Positions 1 through 11,366 of a DNA stretch of 64,000 nucleotides are shown one piece after another; the stretch's first letter is position 1, and every line of letters starts with the position of its first letter. Source of the stretch: Phlyctochytrium arcticum (Eukaryota; Chytridiomycota; Chytridiomycetes; Chytridiales; Chytridiaceae); contig JAHLKI010000003.1 of assembly GCA_025602905.1 (NCBI GenBank), forward strand, positions 1,054,001 through 1,118,000, written 5' to 3'. The position numbers were made by a program, and so were the translations under genes. Under the pieces are notes generated by a model, which was not told the origin of the DNA, searched no databases, and was given only the letters and a program-made list of their open reading frames with translations.

Positions 1-281
1 AGTGCAAGTGTGAGGGCTTCTTCCAGTGCGATCTGAGGGATTTTTTGAAGACGTGTTTCCCACCTTGGTTTCTCTTTCTTGGCACAGGAATGCCCGTCTG
101 TAGGAGTTTTTCAAACTTTGAGCAGTAGTGTTGTGCAGCTTACTTACATCTTTGAGATTGTGGCTGCAGAGAAACCAGAACCCGTAGGATTTCAGTTGGG
201 TTTGCTTTGGGATTTCCCAGATCAGCCCAGGGGCATTGAGCTGAGATCAAAGTCAGTATGAACTGCGGGAGGGCAAGAGTT
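1..281 (+). repeat. Left terminal inverted repeat
   Basis: Inverted copy of 2971-3250, starting at the first base of the window, so truncated here. The inner border is the shared 11-mer gggcaagagtt at 271-281. The outer part contains short direct reiterations built on gtgagggcttcttccagtgc, more of which are visible beyond 3250 in the right copy; such subterminal reiterations often bind transposase. Confidence 0.8.
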
Positions 282-460
282 CTTCTTACCCAAAAAAATC
301 AATGCCACCCCCCAATTTTTAAGGATGAAATATGACACATGTGCCAATGGGCATTCCATATATGGTACCTCTGCCATTTTTTGGCAGACCTCCGTCCAAA
401 CATATATCTTCTGAGAAAGAGGATATCTGTGTTTGGTTTCCATTTGTCTCTGTATTGGGC

Positions 461-997
461 TTAGCCCCATACCTGGAATATCCTCGTGGACTTAAACACA
501 GCAGTACGTTGCTTGGTTTGATCTTGAAAGCCCGGGTTGTTGGGGCTGGGGCTGAGGTCCGGAAACAGGTCGTCCTTGTTGGTACTGCCAATGGGGCGCT
601 TTCCGCTTGTTCGGGAGCTGCCGGTTTCTCGCAATTGAATGTCGAGGTCGTCCAGGAAAGTTACTGCCTCGTTGTCAGCTGTAGTGTCCTTGTTGGTAAC
701 TGCGGGATTGTCTCCAGTGCCAGGGTTGGGTACCGAACCGGAAGCAGTCTGCATACTGCCTGAAGGCTGACCAGCAGTGGTGTCGTGAGATGCATGATTG
801 CTTTTGGTGCTGGAGGTCTTGTCGAAATAGAGGATGCCCAGGCGCTCAGCCCACTGCTGATGTTGATCTTTGGGGACCAGGCGAGCAATTTTTTTGTAGC
901 CGGCAACACGTTTGGTAAAAGACTGTTTTGTGCATGCAGCAAAGATCTCGGCAGCTTTCTTGGATGCAGCCAATTCATCGTTGCGGTTGTTGTCCAT
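461..997 (-). CDS. Hypothetical protein of long-TIR element, 178 aa
   Basis: Open frame with ATG at 997. The first 60 residues are charged and probably helical (start MDNNRNDELAASKKAAEIFA, then a KRVAGYKKIARLVPKDQ stretch). The rest is low-complexity, rich in S, T, D, N and P, with an acidic patch FLDDLDIQ near residue 115. No catalytic motif, zinc site, signal peptide or membrane segment is visible. It lies wholly inside the inverted repeats and shares the strand of the second gene, so it is most simply an accessory or DNA-binding protein of the element. I do not recognise the family. The C-terminal 30 residues may be out of frame, because the conserved-looking part ends earlier. Confidence 0.4.
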   Translation of the reverse strand: MDNNRNDELAASKKAAEIFAACTKQSFTKRVAGYKKIARLVPKDQHQQWAERLGILYFDKTSSTKSNHASHDTTAGQPSGSMQTASGSVPNPGTGDNPAVTNKDTTADNEAVTFLDDLDIQLRETGSSRTSGKRPIGSTNKDDLFPDLSPSPNNPGFQDQTKQRTAVFKSTRIFQVWG

Positions 998-1548
998 ATA
1001 GGCAAAGGAAAAACAGAAGTGAATGAGCTATGGTCAAACAATGGATGGATGGATCGTCTGCAATGAAGGGAGACGGGAAGGAAGAGCAGTCCAACTTGGC
1101 CTTGGCTTGAAGGGGGGAAGAAAAGAGGGGCCATGTCCCTGACAGATCTCATGAGCGCAGCATGCGCAGTGTCTGATCTTATTTGTCCCGAAGCGGCCAA
1201 AGTGGGAAATCTGCGGCGGGCTTGTGGTTTGATGAGCATTGACCGCACGACTGCGCTAAGGCGCATGGTCACATGTATATTTTTTGTTCTCTTCTGTATA
1301 TCATTCCCTTGCACTGTACATTCTACTTTTTACACTTCTTTCTGCCTCTGCACTGAAGTAATAACGACTACCCAACTCTCGCACCCTGGGAAGGTGCATT
1401 ACTGTCCATACCTACTTTCAACCAAATACTCTGCAACGTCATGCGTGCACGCAATGGCGGGGATAGATGCTCAAAAGGCTGTTACCGCATCATCCAAACA
1501 TTATGTGAGGAACAGAATATTTACAAGTCATTCAAATATCTGTTGGCT

Positions 1549-2213
1549 TCAATGAGAAACAAGGACAACAAATTTTATAATCTTCATTGACATTGTGTGG
1601 ACCATGTGGGAGTCCTCCTCGTGGGTCCGTTTCCGCTTGAGGGGGGGGGGCATCGCGGAATGGTAGCCACAGGTAAGCATGTTCCAGCTGGTGAATGTCG
1701 CTTGCACTGCGACCACAAGGCCAAACTGCAAACAGACTTCGAACAGAGTGGGGCAGACCCTCCCTATGTCCACCCCATAAATAACCGGGTATGCTGGGGC
1801 ACGCCCTTGCTCCGCCCAAAACCGATCGGCGGAGTCGTTGAAACGCTGGGCGGGAACCAGGCTGCCGTTGGCCATGCTGAATTTCATGAGGAGACACTGG
1901 GGGTGAGACATCTTGTTGGTGCGTATCCAGTCATAGTTGCTTGGATTCTTGTAATTGCCCAACGGACACAGGCGCACGCATTCCGTCATTGCCGCTTTCA
2001 TTGTGAGCCAGTCCAGATGGGCCTCGTTTTGCAATGTTTCAGCCAGTTTCAGGACCAGTTTGGCCCATGGGCCGCGCTCCCTGTTGCGCCCAACTCTGTC
2101 CCGTACGCGACATACGGTTTCGCATTCTGATTCAGTTGATCGAGGAGCCCGGCGCGTTTTTGGTCAGCCGACTTGACCCAATGGGCTTGTTGCAGAAATT
2201 CGACACTTCCCAT
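1549..2213 (-). pseudogene. Hypothetical protein of long-TIR element, frameshifted
   Basis: An ATG at 2213 opens a frame (MGSVEFLQQAHWVKSADQKR) that must shift once near 2090-2110 to join the longer frame running to 1549. The joined protein would be about 220 residues: a helical N-terminus, a middle with CVRLCPLGNYKN and a segment around DWIRTNKMSHPQCLLMKF, then FNDSADRFWAEQGRAPAYPV, ending in a basic run PPPLKRKRTHEE that looks like a nuclear localisation signal. The W/C/H pattern suggests a folded domain, but I cannot name it. It shares strand and element with the 178-aa gene. It could be a diverged transposase, but no acidic triad can be picked out. Confidence 0.4.
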
Positions 2214-2970
2214 GTAAGTAGGTAAGGAGCTAAAAGAGGTATGGTAATAGTTAGATATTGGTGGTAGCTAGTTCCATATATATACTTATACTGTGCCTCA
2301 GCTTGGCTCTCGCATTTTGAATGGATTGATTGTTGTCAGACATGGGAGTGTGAATGTAGGATGAGTCAGTTTCGGTGTCAGGAGAGCTCATATAAGTAAC
2401 ATTATAGTTAGATATTGCTGGCTGGAGAACATGTTCCATATCTATATATGTCGTAATATGGATTAGTGGATGCGACAAAATCTTGAATAGGTACGGTTGT
2501 GTGCAAGTGATGGAGCAAAGGTCGCAGGTGTGGTTGGATTTGGGGGAGAAGAAACAGAATGTAGCCGATATTTACGGAGAATTTCTGTTGATGGCGAATG
2601 GAAGTTCGGACAGTAGATTCAATGGCAACTGCCTACCCTTTAACGGCAGATTGCCATACACAGGCGAAATGTAATAGTCAGTACATTACAATTAAAACAT
2701 ACATTTTTGCAAGGCATCAGAGGGAAAGCGGCTGTAACCACAGAATAAAGAAGTTAAAACTGTGAAAATTGGACCAAATACATGGGAATGAAGCGGTAGA
2801 GTGTGCAAAGTTCAACGCAATTCAAAAGGAGAGGAAACGTCTGATCTGCCCCTCTTTTGAGCGGAAATTTTAATTAAACTGCTCTGTTTCAAAAAATCCT
2901 TAGATGCCCCTGTTTTGAGGATCAGAAACCGAGTTATGCGGAAATAAATTCAGCCTATGTGAGCTTGGAT
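2214..2970. other. Non-coding interior of long-TIR element
   Basis: No supported gene. The stretch is AT-rich and holds two loosely repeated segments near 2251 and 2406 sharing ttagatattg and gttccatat. At 2785-2811 there is a sequence (ggaatgaagcgg...gtgtgcaaag) that recurs at 61261 and 62575. Confidence 0.5.
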
Positions 2971-3250
2971 AACTCTTGCCCTCCCGCATTTCATACTGAG
3001 TTTGATCTTAGCTCAATGCCCCTGGGCTGACCTGGGAAATCCCGAAGCAAACCTAACTGAATCCTACGGGTTTTGGTTTCTCTGCAGCCACAATCTCAAA
3101 GATGAAAGTAAGCTGCACAACAATTCTGCTCAAAGTTTGAAAAACCCCTACAGACGGGCATTCCCGTGCCAAGAAACAGAAACCAAGGTGGGAAACCCGC
3201 CTTCAAAAAATCCCTCAGATCGTTATGGAAGAAGCCCTCACACTTGCACT
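2971..3250 (-). repeat. Right terminal inverted repeat
   Basis: Reverse complement of 1-281 with scattered substitutions and a few one-base indels. It continues to about 3290 with another gtgagggcttattccagtgc-type unit whose partner would lie left of the window. Confidence 0.8.
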
Positions 3251-3290
3251 CTCACATCGCACTGGAATAAGCCCTCACTTGGCACTGATC

Positions 3291-3935
3291 CGACACATTA
3301 GGCCACTACTGAAGCACCTCATTGTAGGCGACATAGGGCATGCGACCGTCAAACCCTGCGCTCCCCCACCCGGGACATCGTCCAAAACGGTTCAGATTAT
3401 ATGTAAATTTCTGTTCTGATCTGAACATCTGTCCATGTATGATCTTCTCGTCTGATGAAACACACTTCCGAATCTCGATTGGCACTCGCCCTCGACGTCA
3501 CCGCAACCTGCGAAGGAGTGCCCTGTCAAGCACTGCCGCATTTCAATTCCCGGAGGTTCAAAGTACCGAACATGCACCAATTGCCATGATCTCGAAAAAG
3601 CAGAGAAGCGCCAATAGCAAGAAGTTCCAGAAAATGTACTGGCTGAGAAAAGCTCAAGGCTAGAGCTGGATCGCGAGAACAATCAAGCAGAGGCGGTGAG
3701 GTAACCCTTCTTTGTGTGGCAAACTCCCTTGTCTGAACTTATATGTAGGGCCACGAGTCATACACATCCGTTCAGAGTATGCTTTCTACTACAGGGGAGG
3801 TGGCAAAATCTTCAGAGTCAATTGTTTTACATGGAACATGTCTTATGCAAGCTGAGAATGGTATATACGATCGTGAACGTGTTCAGATGATGGCCCTGGA
3901 CATCTGGGATGTGACGGGGTTCAGATTTACAGTAC
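3291..3935. other. No clear gene; possible upstream exon region of MULE pseudogene
   Basis: Open frames at 3340-3663 and 3779-3976 (+) show no recognisable domain. The second ends with TGFRFTVRGF, which could be the eroded N-terminal part of the MULE gene just downstream, but the link is weak. Confidence 0.3.
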
Positions 3936-4680
3936 GTGGTTTCAATCTACTCGGGTGCCCAGAACTCACAGATTGAGCACAGCCTCAGCATATGTGACAA
4001 CAAGAAGCTGGCAGCTGGGGACCGGACTAGGCATTTTTGCAGCCAAGATACAGCAAGAATAAAGAAGGCGAAGCCATCCCATAAGGTAGGTGCTAAGCAC
4101 CGGGAACACATTGGTATGAAATGGTTTCCTTGAAAAAGTTCCATGACTATCAGCTACCGACGCCATAAGAGTGGTTGCAAAAAATGTGTTAGTCTCCGCC
4201 CACATTTTGTGGATGTTTCAATGCCCCAGGGAGCCATAGATCTCATTCAGGAACATGCAGGTTGGCTGAAGCCGACTGCTCTGGTGGCAACAGTGCAACT
4301 CGCCTTTCCCACAATCCCATTCACACAAATACATACTGCATGGTGCGAGGCCAGCCGGGTTCATTGGAAAAGGCATGACCTGCAGATGTTGTCCGCCCAC
4401 ACCCTCCTTGGCGAGTATGGGGATGCTGCCAATATGTTCAAAATTGATGGCCTCCCTGAGGGTGTTGAAATGTTGGCTTGGGGTATGAGAGATGTAGGAC
4501 GGAGATTGAAAGGGCTGGCGACTGAATTCGCGATGGACGCCACGTGTAAGCTACCCACCTGAACTGCAGATGTCTGACTCACATTCCACCAATTCCAGAC
4601 TACACAAATTCAAAGCATTTTGAACTGTACACAGTAATGTAAGAATATGATGGCGCTGGGTTCTTGCTCGGTTACAGTAC
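3936..4680 (+). pseudogene. MULE-type transposase, N-terminal half, broken
   Basis: A conserved fungal MULE pattern reads through HFCSQDTARIKKAKPSHK, then KWFP-stop-K where Cys is expected (TGA near 4131), then helical DNA-binding sequence and LATEFAMDATCK. The last motif marks the first catalytic Asp of the DDE core. An intron at 4546-4598 (53 bp, GTAAGC...TTCCAG) fits: removing it continues the frame as DATYYTNSKHFELYTV, the usual sequence after the first Asp. After about 4640 a second GTAAG appears, but the rest of the catalytic domain is gone. The gene is therefore a 3'-truncated, nonsense-mutated copy of a cut-and-paste transposase. Confidence 0.7.
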
Positions 4681-5808
4681 TGCGTGAAAGGTGTCGTAAC
4701 AACCGTAGCGCTGCAAAGCAATCGTCGATGGGAACAATATAGACCAGTCTATGCTGCTGAATCGCTAATGATGCTCACTTCTGCGGCCCCATTCAAAGCA
4801 AACAATGCCCGTATGGCAATCCTAGTCCAGATCCAAATTCTTCTGCCGGTCACTTTCCGAGAGTAAACCCACACAGCATCCTTTCGAGAAGACGTTCACG
4901 CAATTGAAAGATTTGCGTCCTTAATATCGAAAATGTCAATAATGAACTAAAAGTTAAATGCAGGGTCCTCACCATGAATGTCCTTGCTAGTGGCCGGTGC
5001 GAAGGTAATCGGGACAGTCGCCTCGAAGTGCTTGCCGCAGCCCTCTCGATGCAACTTGCATGTTCGGCCGTTATCCTTCTTGGTACAACCGACAACAAGA
5101 AGCAGAATCTCAGATTTTGATGTCAATATATTTTTGGCATTATACAAATGTATGTAGAAACAAGAGGACGCAAGACGTTTTGGACAGACGGACGGACCGC
5201 CGGGACCGGACATCCACTCTGCGCCACACATTGGCGGAGCTCCAAAAACCTCTGCCCAATGCTTTCTTACAGATCTTTATCTGTTCCATCCGTCCACCCC
5301 AACTCAAAATACGGACAAACCCAAAATCACAAACATGGACGACCTGGGGCCGGGACCCCCCAAAGCATTCCCTATCAAAGCCGCATTCGCCCGCGCCCGC
5401 GCACGTCCAGTATAGACGTTCCAGTGTGGTTGGTATGATGATGATGATAAGGAGCAGCAAGATCCGCAAGAAGGCAGTTCGTCGTCGTTTAGGCTGACAA
5501 TTTACTCAAAATCTAATCAGTAACTCAACCGCGTGGTTGAGATTGCGCAGGCCAAAAAAGTGCTTATTCATAAGCAGTTTTTGTGTTACGAATTTGCAGA
5601 ATTTTGGGCGGTTGAAACTGACAATTTACTCAACCAGCAATTTACCAGACTGGGGGGTCGCGGATGGCGCGCCCAAAGAGTCTTGCCAGCCACCTGGCAG
5701 GATTTTTGGTTTGGCCGCATCAATGTATTTGGAGGTGAGGTCGCGCACCAGTCTCGACACATATCTTAGGGTTAGGTGACTACAACACTCACCCCAACCT
5801 AACCCAAC
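4681..5808. other. Intergenic, with a short Cys-rich minus-strand frame
   Basis: Nothing firm. The minus-strand frame 4947-5231 contains GCTKKDNGRTCKLHREGCGK, a Cys/His spacing that could be a zinc-binding remnant, with no supporting context. From about 5480 to 5660 the phrase ctgacaatttactcaa occurs twice (near 5498 and 5618), perhaps the subterminal part of the Harbinger element that follows. Confidence 0.3.
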
Positions 5809-6986
5809 ATGCCCAAGGCCCAATCCCGCCCTCGCTCTATCCTCACTAACCCAGCTGTTCTCCTATATTTACGAAAACCGCCCAAACTATCCCGTAAGAT
5901 CTTCCCGTCTGGTACCCATCGAACCCCCGTTGACGGTCTTTGGGAGCGGTGCATTCCGACGGACACCTGCAAATGTTTCCTCAGACACTTTCGTCTATCC
6001 CGGGAGCTCTTCAAGTGGGTAGCAGCCAAGACCGCCGACCTACTTTGGAAGAATCCCGCCAGAGTGGGCCACGCGGTGGAAAAGCGTCTGGCAATCGCTC
6101 TTTAATGTGGGTCCATGGTGCGTCGGAGCCAGTAGTGGCAGACGTCTTCAGAGTATCCCTCTCTGCCGTCAGAGTAGCGTGCGTTGATGTGGCGAAAGCC
6201 ATCGCCAAGAGGCTTTGCAATGTGATCCGGTTTCCCAACCGTGGCAACATGGAAGGCTGGCAGAAAATCTCCGCTGATTTTGCTCGGCAGAACATCATTG
6301 GCATTGGTGGCGCCATTGATGGCACCCATTTCCGGCTGAGAAAGCCAGTGGGCGACGAGATTGACAATGCCTATACCGATCGAGAAGGGCAGCAATCCAC
6401 CATTTGCCAGGCGGTCTGCGACGCGCAAGGACTTGTTCGCGATGTATGTTGCTTCTTACCAGTGTGCACCTCATCCCGCCCTTATGCATCTTCTCATTGC
6501 ATAGGTCAACATCGGTTTGGCGGAAAGCGTCCATGACAGCCGTGTTTTTACCAATTCCAAGCTCGGTCAGTCTCTGAGGAGCAGCAACTCTATCCTTCCT
6601 CCCAACTACTTGTTGCTAGGGGATTCAGGCTACGGACTAGCATCATATATGATGGTACCATACAGTACAAGGGTCTGGTCAACCCATCCGCCAAGCAGCA
6701 CAATTTCAATTTCATGCACTCGTCATCCCGCATAAATATTGAGCAGTCCTTTGGCCGTTTGAAGGGCCGCTGGAGAATACTCAAGGTCGGGCAGCAGGAA
6801 GATGCCGGCTTTGTAGTTTGTGTTGCCCACGCGTGCACGATATTGCATAACCTGGCGTCCAACAACGCAGCCAGCACGTATCTGGAAGGGAATGGGACAA
6901 GGTGGACATCCGTCCTGCTGCTCGCAACCCCGACAATCTCACTCGCAATGAGATTCCCGCGGCTGCGCTGCGCGACCGCATTGTGA
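5809..6986 (+). pseudogene. PIF/Harbinger DDE transposase, frameshifted
   Basis: Harbinger-type nuclease with all three acidic motifs visible: GAIDGTH (first Asp, about 6315), LLGDSGYG (second Asp, about 6615) and RINIEQSFGRLKGRWRIL (Glu, about 6735). A 61-bp intron at 6444-6504 (GTATGT...GCATAG) removes cleanly and gives VRDVNIGLAESVHDSRVF, a family hallmark. Two frame changes break the gene: near 6100 (LAIAL to MWVHGASEP) and near 6660 (between YMMVPY and the segment before the Glu motif). The start at 5809 gives MPKAQSRPRS and the usual N-terminal helix-turn-helix region. Its Myb-like partner is at 12622-12840 on the other strand, beyond an inserted Copia element. This copy cannot make an active enzyme. 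Confidence 0.85.
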
Positions 6987-7088
6987 ATGAGATCTGGACG
7001 GGGAACACCACCTCTGAAATATGTACTGTATGAAAGAAGGCCGTCGTTGAGAGTTTATTTTAGTTTTTTTAGTTTATTGTTGAAGTTA

Positions 7089-7093
7089 GGTTG
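7089..7093. repeat. Target-site duplication of Copia (pairs with 12564-12568)
   Basis: GGTTG on both sides of the element, 5 bp as expected for Copia integrase. Confidence 0.9.
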
Positions 7094-7308
7094 TGTAGCG
7101 ATTTACAAATGAATTCTTCCTCCCGGGCACGCCGGGGGACTCCTTACATACATCTGTATCTGATCTATGCATAAACACAGTGTGTGACTATCTATAGATG
7201 CGGAACTATAGAATGAATGAGCCATTGTTTACGTGGCGTAGTAGCGACACATTCTTGGAACATGTTGTTTAGACTTTGGATGGGGTGATCTGAGATCGTT
7301 CCATAACA
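7094..7308 (-). repeat. Copia 3' LTR
   Basis: 215 bp, about 98% identical to 12349-12563 (five substitutions). The TATA-like core reads TACATA-type here because of one substitution (tacatac for tatatac on +). Confidence 0.95.
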
Positions 7309-7320
7309 CTCCCCCTTGTC
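7309..7320 (-). promoter_or_regulatory. Copia polypurine tract
   Basis: On the minus strand gacaagggggag ends exactly at the 3' LTR start, the expected plus-strand primer for reverse transcription. Confidence 0.85.
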
Positions 7321-7440
7321 GCTACTTGCAGTTCGACAGTCAACAAGACTGGAACCGGTGTCGTCGGGTGCCTCGTCAAAACCTTGCCTGTGTAAACCAC
7401 TTGGGAGAACTGCAGGTCGAAGGACAAAAGAGTACACCAA

Positions 7441-10400
7441 TCACGGACACTCCCCCTGAAGCACGGAAGAAACACTTTGTAGGCCGATACCTCGTGCTAG
7501 TCGTTCGTGGGCATATGCTCCTAGGCTCTTGGTAAATAGGTCGGCCAGATTGTGTTCTGTGGCAACTTTCTTGACCTCAATCTCTTTGCCCAGGAGTTCA
7601 CGGAGGTAGAAGAACTTGGATATGTAATAACGAGCCCTTCCTTTCATGGAGATTTGGGGGGTAGTGGAAGTAAGTTGTGCAATACATGCTGCATTGTTTC
7701 GTAGATAACGGTTGGTGCTGATGACGAAGACAGATCTTGCACTCCCGTATTGCTTCTCATGGTTCCTGCCAGAGACCGAATATGTAGACAAGCTTCTGTC
7801 GCATCGTATAGTGCCATAACCTCCGAGTAGTTGGTAGATGCGGCAACCGTCGTTTGCTTTGTTGATCTCCAGCTAACTGCTGTTCCGTTTCGTAGGAAGA
7901 CGTATCCCGTTTGTGACTTGCCAGTATGAGGATCCGACATGAACCCAGCGTCGGCGTATCCGATGATTCCAGCTTCTTTCTGGTCATATACAGAACGATA
8001 GAGTAGGCCTGAATCAGTTGTTCCTCTAAGGTATCTCATTACTTGCCTTACACCCGTCCAATGACGTTGAGTAGGTTTCTGCGAATATCGCGCCAATAGG
8101 TTGACTGCAAATGCGATATCTGGTCGGGTTGAGTTTGCCAGAAACATAAGTGCCCCGATCGCAGAGAGATACTGGTTGTCAACTGGCAGCAAGATGTCCT
8201 TTTCGTCTTAATTGTCGTATGGGCGGAACGGATCTTGTTCCGGATCAAGGCTTCGAACAACCATCGGAGTTCGTATCGGGTCGGCCTTGTCCATACGATA
8301 GTGTGCCAGTAGACGTTGGGTATATGTGGTTTGATGGAGCATAATGCTGCCGTTCTTGAGATATTCAATCTGAATACCTAAGCAATACGTTGCTTGACCG
8401 AGATCCTTGGTGTCAAATTTGGCTTGGATAGCTGCTGCTGCTTCGTTCACTGCTTGGTCGGTTCCGACAAAAGTCAAGTCGTCGACGTAGATTGCTATGA
8501 TGACAAACTGGTTGTCCGCGAGTCGTTTGAAGAATAAACAAGGAAACAACTCGTCTTGAACGAAGCCTTTGGACACTAGGAAATCTCGAAGGTGTTTGAA
8601 CCACATACTGTAAGCCCTGCTTGCTTCAGCCCGTAAAGCGCCTGGATAAGGCGCATGCAAGAATCGGCTGGTAATGCTCTTCCTTCACCGGTCCATCCCT
8701 CTGGTACTCGGATGTAAACTTCTTTGTCGAGTGTGCCGTACAGATATGCCGTTACAATACTGTATCCATAACACGCGTGCGCACCCTGCCACGGTGATCG
8801 GCAATGAAGGCCATAAGGAAGCGATAGGACATTCCGTCCAGAACCGGTGAGGTTGTTTCGTCGTAATCAATGCCAGGCCGTTGACTAAACCCTTGCGCAA
8901 CTAGGCGAGCCTTAAATCTCACTATTTCGCCTTTGCCATTTCTCTTCAAGTCGAATACCCATCTGGCACCAACGCACTTCACACCCAAAGGAGTACGTTG
9001 TAGTGGGCCAAATACTTTTCGTTTGCGTAGGGAATCCATTTCAGACTTGATGGCAGCTTGCCATAACGGCCATTCAGCAGATGCTTTGGCTTCTTTGTAC
9101 GACGCGGGTATTTGTACCTCTTTGTCTCGCACATCCCCAAGTGTAAGCGTGGCCTGTGGCCGTAAGTCTAGCGCGGCCTGCGGCCGTTGTTCTGAGTTCT
9201 GGGGATGCGGACCTTTGTTCAGAATTGCCATAGCAGATTGAACAATCGCCTCTTCGGGGAAGCTCTCTTCCTCGCCGTCGAGGTATTCTGGCTCGTCTTC
9301 TACTCGCTGCTGGGCTTCGACGCCATCAAGTGGCGTTAACCTACCGGGAGCTACCCGGTTCGGTCCGTTGCTTAATGTTTCGACGGACTGCATATTTGCG
9401 CCAGCAGCGGTACTATCATCACTCCCCCTCGAGCCAGATGCCTTGGCCGCAGCCATCTCTGCCTTTGTGCGCCGCTTTCGTGGTTTGTTATCAGTAGTAC
9501 CGGGAGGGCGTCCCCTCTTACTGTACGTCCCGCAATGGAACCCGGATCTCGTGCTGGAACAGCGTTTGTCAAAGGTAAGACTTCAGGCTTGTTGAGTACT
9601 TGGGGAAGGACTAACGGAGCTTTTGTGACGCAATCAGTAGCGACAAAAGCATCAGGCGTTTGCCTCGCGATCTGTTGAAAATCCAGGATTTTCTGAACGG
9701 CATCATCTCTTTCTTTCGTGGGTGGATCATGATGGATGAACGTTGGCGTAGGTGATTCCATTGTAGTGAACAGACGACCAATGTCTGTACTGAGTTCCTT
9801 TTTATTAGGTGCAGTCGCGCCAAGGTGTGGGAAATGTTCATCATCGAAAATGCAATCGGCAAAGCGTGCTGTGAGCTGTGTGCCGGTTTGCGGATCCAAA
9901 TACCGCACGATTGCCGGGGAATCAAATCCCAGGTAAATGCCCAAACGTCGCTGAGGACCCATCTTGGACCGTTTGGGCTTTTCAACAGGAACGTACACGG
10001 CACAGCCGAACGTTCGCAAATGAGCAATGGTTGGGGGTCGTCCATCCTGGAGCTGTCGAGATGACATATGGGTATGGCTTGATGGACAATAGCGCAATAA
10101 ATTCGCAGCGTGTAGTACAGCGTGTCCCCAGGCGCTGGCGGGTAAGTTCGATTGTAGAAGCATAGGACGTGCTACCCATTGAACCCACTTGACTAGATTT
10201 TCTGCCGCGCCATTTTGCTCGTGCTCATATGGAGAAGAATACGTGACGGTGATGCCGGTCGCAGTGCAGTATGAAAGGAAACCCGGACTGACGAATTCAC
10301 CGGCATTGTCAAGGCGCGGAGTGCGAATGGGATGCTCCGGATGTTGAGCGCGCAGTTTGGATATAACGGTCAATAGGCGAGCGCAGGCGAGGTTCCTGGT

Positions 10401-11366
10401 GGTTAATGGAAAAACCTCGATGTATTGTCCGGTTGCATCGCCAATTACAAGGTAGTAACGGAAACTGCCGCTTGGTGGACTGATGGGACCGCAGATATCA
10501 CTGTACAACCGAGACAGGAATGTAAGCAGTGCATAACGCGTCTTCTCAGTAAATGGTTTCCGGATAAGTTTCCCTTGAGCACATGCTGCGCACACGCAGC
10601 GTTGGGCAGCTGCTTTGGTGATGCTATGGACAGATAGTGGACAATCGCAAACAGAGCTGATCACTTTTCGCATCATTCCTAGGCCATGATGACCTAGACG
10701 GGTATGCCATAGCTGGTACTGGTTCAAGATGGTTGTATTGGCAATAACGGCGTTAAGTACATGGTTTTGTGCTTCTACCACTAGGGGTCTATTCTGGGTG
10801 ATGTACAGATAGTTGCCGTTATTGATGAACTGCTCTAGGCGTTCAACCTTGCCACTGGGTAAGGTTCGCGTGACCCAAAACGAATCATTCTGCTCTTCGG
10901 CGGCCTTGTGGTCCTTGTAACCGCTGGCGATAATGGAGCGAACAGAAATGAGATTGCGTTGAGAGTCGGGACAGTATAGAGCATTCGGGTCAGAGAAGAC
11001 AGTCCCGTTAGGAAGCTTGAAGATGGCGTGTCCCCGGTAACCTTTGCCTACCCCAGCAATGGTGCTCAGATTAAAAGTGTCATTGGGGTGCAAAGTCTTG
11101 AACATCGCTCGGTCGCGGAGGACAGTATGGGTACTGCCTGGGTCATAGTACGCGACGTACTGCTCCTTGGCGGTAGAACCGGTGGTGGAGGCAGTAGCGA
11201 TGGCATCAACAGCGTTGATACTGGCTTCAAAGTCAAACGGGGCAATAGTGGGCGCAGCATCCATGAAATTAACGGTGGTATTGCCGTTATCTTTGCTGTT
11301 GTTGTCGCGGTTGCTGTTGTTGTTTCGGTTGCCGTTGCCGTTGCCTTTCGCCTCTTGGAGCTCACG
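7441..11366 (-). pseudogene. Copia Pol (protease, integrase, RT, RNase H), several frameshifts
   Basis: Protease motif YYDPGSTHTVL at about 11150 has Pro where Ser/Thr is usual (DPG for DSG). Integrase has the HHCC zinc site (LGHHGLG...CVCAACAQGK) and DDE residues in YSDICGPI, RLDNAGEF and NGAAENLVKW. A frame change near 9520 lies within a basic AT-hook-like KRGRPPG segment. RT begins WVFDLKRNGKGE, shifts near 8770, then shows IQALYGLKQAGL, shifts again near 8645 and carries the intact catalytic YVDD at about 8490. RNase H has IGYADAGF. The C-terminus HNLADLFTKSLG is the normal Copia ending at 7441. There is a stop near 8208 and a further shift near 7700. The polyprotein is therefore dead, though every domain remains. 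Confidence 0.9.

Larger units (their letters stand above)
1..3290. mobile_element. DNA transposon with long terminal inverted repeats (left end cut by window)
   Basis: Bases 1-281 and 2971-3250 are inverted copies at about 90% identity by eye, and the right copy continues outward past the window start, so the true left end lies outside the window. The roughly 2.7 kb between them is not palindromic and carries two minus-strand reading frames (461-997 and about 1549-2213). Long terminal repeats around private genes are what a cut-and-paste DNA transposon looks like. No DDE transposase is recognisable, so the superfamily is open and the copy may be non-autonomous. The right end is placed near 3290 only because the repeat pattern fades there; no target duplication can be tested. 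Confidence 0.65.

Noticed and set aside
5060..5497. Overlapping frames on both strands, 109-145 residues
   Set aside because: No motif, low-complexity composition and mutual shadows.
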